From NCBI GenBank assembly GCA_012932295.1, contig JAAONU010000001.1, forward strand, positions 2,976,001 through 3,040,000: a stretch of 64,000 bases of DNA, given 5' to 3'. Positions 41,501-53,500 of the stretch are shown piece by piece (the stretch's first letter is position 1; the number at the start of each line of letters is the position of its first letter). The notes below the pieces were generated by a model. That model made no database searches, was not told the DNA's origin, and saw only the letters and a program-made list of their open reading frames with translations. The DNA is from Cyclina sinensis (lineage: Eukaryota > Mollusca > Bivalvia > Venerida > Veneridae). Position numbers and translations under genes: made by a program.

Positions 41501-44500
41501 CAAGACCATAAAGGGAAGTAATAAATGAAAACTGATTTGGAATGTTTTAAGATAGGCTTGCTGTGTTAGCATCTGTAAAGGTCCATCATACTGCAGAATT
41601 GGGAACTGTACAATGTGCTCAAGTTAGCAGACTGTATGGTCTTGTATTTTACATGATTGAACCTGTTTAGACAGTAGGCATTTATATTCTCTAAGGGAGA
41701 TAACTACCAGTCTTTGCCATCATTCAAGGTTTTATCTTATAGTATAATTATGAGCTAATATTTTTAAGCACCAAAAGGGAGACATATAATAATCAAACTG
41801 TCCGTCTGTTTCATTTCATGTCTTCTTGATAACGCCTGAACACCTATGAGGAGTTTGAAATATTTAGTATAACCACCTGATGGGCAGAATGCTTTGTCCA
41901 AGGTCAAGGTCAAACATGAGATAAAAAAATCCTGTTTTTCCTATTTTCACATTTTACCCATCTACTTAATCACAGCTTTATTTGTAGATGAACATTAGTA
42001 ACTAATGAACAGTTGTTTTTCTTCAGATAGACTTTCATGTCTATTTGTATGATTTGGCATGCACCTGCAACAAGTTCTTTAACTCTTGCTAAATACATTA
42101 TGTTAATTCATACCCCTAAATATTGGCTAACATAAGTCATGTCAGAACATGACAGTATGATTATAATTAAAGAGAAATCATACATGCTCAAGTAAACTTT
42201 ATGGAATAAGTCCTAGAATTATGTAACTTAGCAGAAAGTACATTAGACGTTCTTTCCTTGTAAGCCGGCTTTATAGCATTACTATTTTTGTTCATAAATT
42301 GCATTTGTATGAATAATTTGGATTGTTTTATTTACCCTAAAATTTAAGGATGCCTTTGAAGAAATGGGGAAGTTCTCACGTAAACGTCAGAAATCAAAGG
42401 TTGTGGAGATATATAAGGAGATCTACAGAAAAATTCTGGATTATAAAAACAGGGAGAATGAAAGTGGCATGCTGAGTAAATCACAGGTATGGATAATTTC
42501 TAAGAAGACAAAACAGTAAGGGATTTATAAAATGAGGAATATAGATTTACAATTGTCACTTGAATATAACACATTCTATTCTGACTTATTGCTTTACAGA
42601 AGTCTGGCATGTACTGAAAAGAGGCATTATTGAAGTCACAACCAAACGCCTTTATGTACTAGAACCCATTAGGTTTAGCTGCAAAATTGATAGGCAGACA
42701 CAAGATACGTCTATTTCTAAGGTTAATAATACATCTGTACTGAAATATTGCATACTAAAAATATAATAAGATAGAAGAAGAAAGAAGCTCTTGGTAATTC
42801 TTTTATCATAATGTTTATCAATACCTGACAGAAATCGCAGTCTGGTTCCCGTAAAGCTGCTGCAGGTGATGCCGGTGACCAGGATGAGGATGTCCAGAGC
42901 CTTGCTATGTCACAGTCTGTACTAGATATTGGTAGCTATGCTAAAAAGTTTGCTGATGTGAGTGTTTTTTACAAGGGATTGACGTTATTTAACTACCCAT
43001 AGACAATATAGATATCTGGATAACAATTGTTAAAGTTTGATTGGTCTTCTGACCATTTCAGAATTCATATTAGGCATACATGTTGTTAAATGTAATGTAA
43101 AAGAAATATTGACTTCATGGCCTTTAAAGGTAAATAGGGTTTATTCATTGTCATAATTGCAAATACATCTTGCTTGTTAATACCTGACAACCGAAAATGT
43201 CATAGAACCAACTAGATTTGATTGATTACTTTCAGTACTAATTTGTCATCCAAAAAGTTGTTGTCTGTTAACAGTCTTACCATTGATTTTCAGGAAGATA
43301 TTCATTAAAACAGTTATAACTTGTGTTAAACAGTTATAACTTGTCAAAGACAACAAGACACAAGATCTGAATGTCCAGTAGATCTCTCATTATTTTTCAA
43401 TTTTGTTATTTTTGCTTTTATATAGAAATTCCGGACTGAATTTGACAAAAGATTTGGACCAAAAGGGAGCAGATTGGAAAACATGTCACAAAAAGTATGA
43501 CTGCTTCTTGTCTGTTTTATTCTACTTAGGAAATCTATTTATGCCCCCCATCGAAGATGAGGGGGCATATAGTTTTGCAAATGTCAGTTGGTTGATCGGT
43601 CAGTCGAAAGACACTTTGGCTTCCGATCAATATTCAGAGAACCCTTTGACCCACCTTCCTCAGACTTGGTACCCGGTATGTAGGTTGGTCATGACTAGTA
43701 TATGACCCCTATAGTTTTTCAGTTCACCAGGTCAAAGGCCATGGTCACAGTGTCCTTGAATAGCAAAATGGTGTCTGATCAATAACTATAGAACACTTTG
43801 TCCCAGCTCCTCAAAACTTCATGGCTGCCTCTAAGAATAAGGTGCTGGGGGCATATATGTTTTACAAACATCTATTGTTTTAGGTAATTTTTAGGGATAA
43901 TGTATATGTGTGCTATAATGATTTTAGCTCACCTGTCACGTAGTGACAGAGTGAGCTTTTCTGATCGGTCTTTGTCCGTCGTCCGTCGTCAACTTTTCAT
44001 TCAAACGACATCTCCTCTGAAACCAATGGGGCAAATTTAATGAAACTTGCCTGGGATGTTCCTTGCATGAAGCTCTACCAAGATTGTTCAAATGGTTCTG
44101 GTCCATTGCATTTCTGGTTCACAGGAGCTAAAAATAGATTTTATAAGTTGGATCTTTAAAAATCTTCTTCTCCGAAACCACAAGGCCTGGAGCTTTGATA
44201 TTTAGTATGAAGCATCATCTAGTGGACCTCTACTAAGTTTGTTCAAATTATGTCCCTGGGGTCAAAACTGACCCCACCCCAGGGGTCAGTTGATTTTACA
44301 AAGAGTTATATAGGGAAAACTTGAAAATCTTCTTGTCAGAAACAAGAAAGCCTAGAGTTAAGATATTTAGTATGTAGCATTGTCTAGTGGACCTCTACCA
44401 AGTTTGTTCAAATCATGGCCTCTGGGTCAAAAATGGCCCCGCCCCAGGGGTCACATGTTTTACATAGAGTTATATAGGAAAATCTTAAAAAAACTTCTTG

Positions 44501-47500
44501 TCAGAAACCGTAAGTTGTAGAGTTTAGATATTTGGTGTGTAGCATTGTCTAGTGGACCTGTACCAAGTTTGTTCAAATCATGGCCTCTGGGTGAAAAATG
44601 GCCCCGCCCCAGGGGTCACATGTTTTACATAGAGTTATATAGGAAAATCTTAAAAAATCTTCTTGTCAGAAACCCTAAGTTATAGAGCTTAGATATTTAG
44701 TGTGTAGCATTGTCTAGTGGACCTGTACCAAGTTTGTTCAAATCATGGCCTCTGGGTTAAAAATGGCCCCGCCCCAGAGGTCACTTGTTTTACATAGAGT
44801 TATATAGGAAAAACTTAAAAAATCTTCTTGTCAGAAACTGTAAGGCATAGAGCTTAGATATTTGGTGCGTAGCATTGTCTAGTGGACCTCTACCAAGTTT
44901 GTTCAAATCATTACCTCTGGGTAAAAAATGGCCCCGCCCCAGGGGTCACTTGTTTTACATTGAGTTATATAGGAAAATCTTTAAAAAAAACTTCTTGTCA
45001 GAAACAGTAAGTTATAAAGCTTAGATATTTGGTGTGTAGCATTGTCTAGTGGACCTCTACCAAGTTTATTCAAATCATGGCCTCTGGGTCAAAATGTCCC
45101 CCCCCACCCCCCACACTCAGGGGTCACTTGTTTTACATAGAGTTATATAGGAAAATCTTAAAAAACCTTCTTGTCAGAAACAATAAGTTATAGAGCTTAG
45201 ATATTTGGTGTGTAGCATTGTCCCACTGGGTCAAAATAGGCCAAGCCCTGGGGTCACTTGTTTACATAGAGTTATATCGGAAAAGGTTTTAAAAATCTTC
45301 ACAGAAGAAACCATAAGGCTTAGAGTTAAGATATTTTGTATGAAGCATTGCGTAGAGGACCTTTACCAAGTTTGTTCAAGTCATTGACCCTAGGTCAAAA
45401 ATGGCCCCGCCCCAGGGGTCACATGTTTTACAGAGAGTTATATAGGAAAAAATCATCTTGTCATAAACAACAAGGCCTAGAGATAAGATATTTGGTGTGC
45501 AGCATTATCTTATGGACCTCTATCAAGTTTGTTCAAATCGTGGCCCCTTGGTCAAAATAGGCCCCGCCCTAGGGGTCACATATTTTACATAGAATTATAT
45601 AGGAAAAACTTGAAAATTCTTATTGTCAGAAACCACAAGGACTAGAGTGAAGATATTTGGTATGCAGCATTGTCTAGTGGACCTCTACCAAGTTTGTTAG
45701 AAAAATGTCCCTGGGGTCACTATTGGACCCGCACAAGTTTTAAATAACAATATAAAAGAAAATCTTTAAAAATCTTCTTGTCTGAAACTACAAGGCCTAG
45801 AATTTTAAAATTTGGCACGAAGCAAGCTTAATTAAGCTTTTTCAAATTATTAGATAAGGTTAAAGGTCACGAAGGCTAAAAGTAGATTTATCTACTGTAC
45901 CTCATAGAGCCTTCATTTATAGACCAATATCTTTGATATTTAGTATAGAGGTTCCTTGCATGGACCTCTACCCATGGGTAGGGTTTGAGGTCACTCGGTC
46001 AAGGTCAAGGTCACCCACCATTTCTACTTTCTGTCATTAGAGCCTTTATTTATTGACTGATTTTTTACATATTTGGTTTGTAGCCACTTACACATTTTCA
46101 ATTAAAAAATGAAATACTGCTTAACAGCAAACCTATAGCCAAAGTACTCAGGTGAGGGATCCATGGCCATCATGGCCCTCTTGTTTTAAAAATTGTTAAA
46201 AAGAATTCTGAATGTATTGCAATTTTCTTTTACATTTTAATAGCTGAGGATTCAGATTATAGTGTAAAAAAATTGTAATAGTGTGTTCTAGAGAAGGGCC
46301 ACAGACTTTATAATAAGTAAATGGTTGAAACTACTGGTAAATTCTGTCCAATCACACTTCAGTATTTTTCAAATTTCTTTACTGTTTATGTGGGTTATGG
46401 ATGTATGTAGGTTTTAATGACAAAAGTTATTATGACTTGCTCTCAATAACTTCTTCCATTGTAATATGTTTGTATGTAATATTGGGATAACTTGACGTGA
46501 AGTTGAACTTGATTGAAATAAGTGTAAACGCAACTGACTTCACAGTTTCATGAAATCTATGTTTTCCTAAGGACTTTGAGACAAAGAGAAGGGAACTTTA
46601 TAAACTGATAGAAGTTGAGGTGAAAGAAAAAAATGGAACCCTACATCCACCAGAGAAACTGTCAGAGTATTCAAAATGGATGGCAGACTTCAATCCTAAT
46701 AACTATGGAAGAAATTTAGAGATTCCAGGTAACTTCAGAACTATATTTAGGGGTATCAGAATTTATAGATTGCCAATGTATCTTATATACGGATGGTTGG
46801 GGAACTAGGGTTCGATCATATACCCTTACTTTCTTACTTTACTGTCCAAATGTGCAATAAAAGTGTTGATGTAACTGAATTTTTATGCCCCTGAAGGAGG
46901 GCATATAGTTTTTGAAATGTCAGTCAGTCTGTCTGTGAATCATTCCTTCTGAAAACTATAACATTGCCCATAACTTCTTTGTTAGAAAATGGATTTACTT
47001 CACACTTAAACTTATTACCCCTTTGGGCAAGACCTTCCCACTGACATATTTATTTGATCTTGACCCCTGAAGGAGTCCAGTTGTCAAAAGACTGTAACAT
47101 TGCACATAACTTCCTTATTAGTAAATGAATTTACTTCATACTTAAACACAACCCCTTATGACAAGATCTTCCCACTAACATATATTTATTTGACCTTGAC
47201 ACATAAATGACCTTGTCCTCAAAGGTCCATTAGTCAAAAATACTTAATATAGGCCATACATGTAACTCCTTTTATACTAAATAGATTTACATGTATTTCA
47301 TTTTTGCACACAACAAACCTTGTGAGAAATCTTCTAAATGCCCGTTTTAGCTCACCTGAGCACATGGTGCTCATGTAAGCTTTTAGGACCTATAACTGTC
47401 ATCCGTCATGGACAATGACTTTAAAGGACATCTCTGAAACCACCTGGCCAAATTTAATAAAAGATACTTGTTCTTTGAATAAAGCTCTATCAAAATTTTT

Positions 47501-50500
47501 TAAATGGTTCCAGTCCATTGCAGATCTTGGTCACAGGAGCTACAATTAGATTTTAAAAGTGAAGCTGGGGCCACATTATTTCACATAGGCTTATATAGGG
47601 AAAACTTTGAAAATCATTTTCTCTGAAACCACAAGGCCTAACGTTAAAATATTTGATCTGTAGCATTGTCTAGTGCACCTCTACCAAGCTTTTTCAAATC
47701 ATGGCCCCAGGGTCAAAATTAACCCCACCCCAGGGCCACATTATTATACCCCCGCTTCGAAGAAGTGGGGGGTATACTGTTTTACCCTTGTCCGTGTGTC
47801 CGTCCGTCTATTTGTCCGTCCGTCCGTAACAAATTTCCGTTGCAGTTTTCTCAGCAACTATAACATGCAGAAGCCTGACATTTCACATATTGCTATACCC
47901 TATAGTCCCATATGGTGTAAAGCGATTTTATGCTCCTTGCTCATCTACTTCCTGTTTACCGAGTATTTTTAGATTTTCTCACTATATAGGTGCATTACAT
48001 CAACCAAACAACATCTTTATTTTCCGTCGCAGTTTTCTAAGCAACTAGAGCATGCAGCCGCCTGATATTTTGCATATTGCTTTATCCTATAGTCCCATAT
48101 GGTGTAAAGCGATTTTATGCTCCTTGCTCATCTACTTCCTGTTTACCGAATACTTAGATTTTTACACATAGTTGACATTTATTCACAATTTCCGTCACAG
48201 TTTTCTCAGCAATTATAAGATGCAGCAGCCTGATATTTTGCATATTGTTTTATCCTATAGTCCCATATGGTGTAAAGCGATTTTATGCTCCTTGCTCATC
48301 TACTTCCTGTTTACCCAATACTTATTTTTTTTACACATAGTTGACATACATTCACAATTTCCGTCACAGTTTTCTCAGCAACTATAAGATGCAGCAGCCT
48401 GATATTTTGCATATTGCTTTATCCTATAGTCCCATATGGTGTAAAGCGATTTTATGCTCCTTGCTCATCTACTTCCTGTTTACCGAATACTTAGATTTTT
48501 ACACATAGTTGACATACATTCACAATTTCCGTCACAGTTTTCTCAGCAACTATAAGATGCAGCAGCCTGATATTTTGCATATTGCTTTATCCTATATTCT
48601 CATATGGTATAAAGCGATTATATGCTCCTTGCTCATCTACTTCCTGTTTACCGAATACTTAGAAGTTACCAACACACAGGAAAGGAGGTTCACTTGATCG
48701 TGTTTTTGTGAATAAAGACTTCGATGAATCAGAAATCACAGATGTAATACCTGCACATGTTCATTATTCTGACCATTTTCATATCCATCTAGCTGTGCTT
48801 TGGATGAAGTTGTATTAAGTTCAGGTAAATACTCGGAAAAATTTGACACTCTTTATACATATGACAGATGCAAATTACATTATGAAAGTCAAATTTCTGA
48901 TAGCGGGGGTATCACTAGTGAGCATTAGCTCACAAATTTACTTGGTTTATATAGAGAAAACTTTGAAAATTTTCTTGTCTAAAACCTCAAGGCTAAGATA
49001 TTTGGTATGTAACATTGTCTAGTGGACCTCTACCAAGTTTGTTCAAATCTCGGCCTCAGGGTTAAAACTGACACTGCCCCAGGGGCTGCATTATTTCACA
49101 TATGCTAATATAAGGAAAACTTTGAAAATCATTTTCTCTGAAACCACAAAGGCTTAAGGCTCAGATATTTGGTATGTAGCATTGCCTAGTGGACCTCTAC
49201 AAAGTTTATTCAAATCATGGCACCAGGGTAAAAATTTAACTCGCCAAAGGGGCCACATTATTTCACATAGGCTTATATAGGGAAAACTTTGAAAATCTTT
49301 TTTTCTCTGAAACCCCAAAGGCTTAAGGCTTAGATATTTGTTATGTAGCATTGCCTAGTGGACCTCTACCAAGTTTATTCAAATCGTGGCCCCAGGGTCA
49401 AAATTGACCCTGCCCTGGGGGCAGCATTATTTCACATAGGCTTTTATAGAGAAAACTTTGAAAATCTTGTCTGAAACCACAAGGCCTAGGACTAAGTTAT
49501 TTGGTATGTGGCATTGTCTGGTGGACCTCTACTAATTTTGTTCAAATCATGGCCATTTTATATAGGGAAAATTTAAAAAATTTTCTTGTTTAAAACTTCT
49601 TTGCCTTGGTTTGTTATATTTGACATACAGATTCACCGAGAGGTCCTCTACAAAGATAGTTCAAATCATGCCCCTGGAGTCATTAATGGCTCTGTCCAGG
49701 GGGTTACTTGATTCGATAAAGGCTTATATAGGAAAAACTTTGAAAATCTTCTTGGTCTGAAACCACAAGGCCAAGGGCTTAGATATTTTGCACGGAGCTT
49801 TTTCTAGAGGTCCTTTACCAAGATTTTTCAAATTATGCTTATGGGGGTCAATATTAACCCCACACTTTGGGTCACTTAATTTTTTTAAAGACTTGCATAA
49901 GAAAAAAAACCAGTAACCACAAAGCCCAGTGTAAAGATATTTGATGTGTAACATGAATTAGTAGACCTCTACCAAGTTTATTGAAATCTTGGCCCTGGGG
50001 TCAAAATTGGCCCTGCCCCTTGGGTCACCAAGGCTGTAAATAGACTTTTTATGCTCCCGAAGGGAGGCATATAGTAATCGCACTGTCTGTCCGTCCATCC
50101 ATCTGTCCTGTAAAATCTTGTCCTCGCTTCTTCTCCAAAACCACTTGAGGGATTTCATTGAAACTTAATAGGAGTGTTTGTCACCAAGCCTAGTTTTGCA
50201 TATCGTCAGGAGATTCCACTCGATTTATTTTTGGCAGAGTTATGGGAACTTAGTCATTTTTTTCACTCTAAAATCTTGTCCCCACTTCTTCTCCAAAACC
50301 ACTTGAGGGATTTTATTGAAACTTAAGAGGAGTGTTTTTCACCAAGCCTTGTTGTGCATATCGTCTGGAGTTTCTGCTCAGATTATTTTTGGCAGAGTTA
50401 TGGGCACTTACTCATTTTTAGCTCACCTGAGCACAAAGTGCTCAAGGTGAGCTTTTGTGATCGCCTGATGTCCGTTGTCTTTTGTGATCGCCTGATGTCC

Positions 50501-53500
50501 GTTCTCCTGAACTGCTGGGCCAATCTTGCTGAAACTTGGTAGGAATGTTACTTGCATGAAGCTTTACCGATATTATTCAAATGGTTCAGGTCCATTGCAT
50601 TTCTAGGCCACAGGAGCTAAAAATAGATTTTCAAAGTTGGAAATTTAAAAATCTTCTTCTCCAGAACTACAAGGCCTGGAGCTTAGATATTTGGTATGAA
50701 GCATCATCAGGTGGACCTTTACCAAGTTTGTTCAAATCCTGACCCCTGGGTCAAAAATGGCCCTGCCCCAGGGGTCACTAGTTTTACATAGAATTATATA
50801 GGAAAAACTTTAAAAATCTTCTTGTCTGAAACCACAAGGCCTAGAGTTTAGATATTTGGTGTGCAGCATTGTCCAGTGGACCTCTACCAAGTTTGTTCAA
50901 ATCATGGCTCCTGGGTCAAAAATGGCCCAGCCCCCGGGGGTCACATGTTTTACATAGAGTTATATAGGAAAAACTTTAAAAAATCTTCTTGTCAGAAACT
51001 GCAAGGCCTAGAGTTTAGATATTTGGTGTGCAGCATTGTCCAGTGGACCTCTACCAAGTTTGTTCAAATCATGGCTCCTGGGTCAAAAATGGCGCTCCAG
51101 GGGTCAAATGTTTTATATAGAGTTATATAGGAAAAACTTTAAAAAATCTTATAACAGAAACCACAAGGCGTAGAGTTTAGATATTTGGTGTGCAGCATTG
51201 TCTAGTGGACCTCTATCAAGTTTGTTCAAATTATGTCCCCTGAGTCAAAATTGGCCACGCCCCAGGGTTCTATTGATTTACATATAGTTATGTAGGAAAA
51301 ACATGAAAAATCATTTTTCTCCGAAACCAATAGGACTAGACCTTAGATATTTGGTGTGGAGTATTGTGTTGAGAACCTTTTCCAGTATTGTTTATATGTC
51401 GGCCCCGGGGTCAAAATTGGCAATCTTTAAAAATCTTCTTACTGGAAACCTCAATGCCTACAGCTTAGATATTTGGTATGCAGCATTGTCTAGTGGATGT
51501 CTATCAAGTTTGTTCAAATTATGTCCCCTGGGTCAAAATTGGCCACGCCCCAGGGTTCTCTTGGTTTGCATATAGTTATATAGGAAAAACTTTAACTTAA
51601 AAACTCATTTTTCTCCAAAACTAATAGGACTAGACCTTAGATATTTGGTGTGAAGTATTGTGTTGAGAACCTTTACCAGTATTGTTTATGTGTTGGCCCT
51701 AGGGTCAAATATGTTGTAAATCTGTGCTAGACTTTGTTCATATTTTCAGAAAAAATATTAAGTAATATTTTATTTTATAATATTATTTTTATTTCAAAGG
51801 TCAGTATACTGGACTGTGCAAACCAATTCCAGAATACCATGTGAAAATTTCTGGATTTGACCCAAGGGTATGTAGTAGGATTATGTTTACAAAATGTTTG
51901 AAATTAAGTTATGCTCTCAGCTTAAATACAGAAACAAGATTATGTTGGTGAAAGTTGATAAGGAGTTGAAACTTTATATACCGAAATAAGTGGCAATAGC
52001 TCAAGGAATGAAGGGTATAAGTTATTTGATTGGAGAATTACCAAGCTTACATTCATCAGTGTATAGCTTGATTTTAAGTTCACTTATTTATTCATTAGCT
52101 CACCTGATTAATGGTCAGGTGAAACTTTTAGTATGTTCTTTTGTCCGTTGAGACATCATCCAGAGTTATCTTCAGACAACCTCCTTCTGTACCACTGGTC
52201 CAGTTGCAATAAAACTTCGAAAGAATGGTCCTTGTATGGTCCCCTTTCAGAATCATTAAAAAAAATGGAATTCCATGCAGAACTCTGGTTGCCATGCCAG
52301 CTGACAGAAAAACTTTTCACAATCTTCTTGTCTAAAACCATAAGGCCTAGAGTTTAGATATTTGGTTTGTAGTATCATCCTGTGGATCTCTACCAAACCG
52401 ATTTTTTCATGTTAGCTGCTAAAATTGTGAATATTCCAGTTGTTGGTTCTATATTGACTTGTGTCAGCATTGAATTTAGCAATAGCAAGTTTTAAAAGAT
52501 GATATTTGTTATCAGGTTAAAATAATGGCATCAATTAGGAAGCCAAAGCGTGTGATAATTCGAGGCAATGATGAGAAAGATTACCCAATACTTGTAAAAG
52601 GTGGGGAAGATTTACGGCAAGATCAGAGGATAGAACAGCTGTTCTTTATCATGAACCAAGTATTCAATAAGGATCCAGCCTGTCGACACCGGAAACTTAG
52701 TTTGAAAACATACCAGGTTGTACCCATTACTCCAAGGTTAGTGGTGTGTTTTTTCTATGTTTATATCTTGATTCCCTTGAATTAAGAGTCAGTGTTGAAG
52801 CACTTTGGTAATTTGCTGTAGTCCATACACACAAAAATGTACAAGAAAAAAGTGTGAGGTGTACTTCCAGTCAGATTTAGTTGAAGTATTTTAACGTAGA
52901 CTGCTGTACCTACCATTATTCAAGTGATAAAGAGCTGTCATCATATTACTGTTGTTTTGAAATGTTTAGTACATGTAGTTTGTATTGTTATAAATTGTTC
53001 AATTACAGGGTAGGACTTATAGAATGGGTATCAGACACAATTCCATTGAAAAGTTTCATCTTAGACTCACTAACTCAACAGGAAAGAACAGCATTTGATT
53101 CTAAGTAAGTATTATAGCTCTGACCACATAGCTGAGGTATCCTTCTCCCAAGCAGGAGGTTTAAGGTTTGAGTCCAGTCATGGATTTGTTTTGATCATGC
53201 CAGTTAGTTGGGTGCCAGCTAGTTTAAGACATTACATATTACCTGGCATATATCATATGCAATTAAGATTGTAATATGTTCATTAGCAGATGTGCCTCTC
53301 ACATCTAGAGGTTTGTTCAGTTAGATTAATGAAACAAATTTAGTAATTATAACACTTAACAAACCCGAAATGATTAGTCTTGCACAGGGCTCCTAAAATT
53401 TTGAAATCTCAATCGGTCTGAGACCTCGACCCCATCCCCCCCCCGAGACCAAGAACCAACAAAAAAAAATAGAAACGATTTATGGGCAAAGAACAATTTG

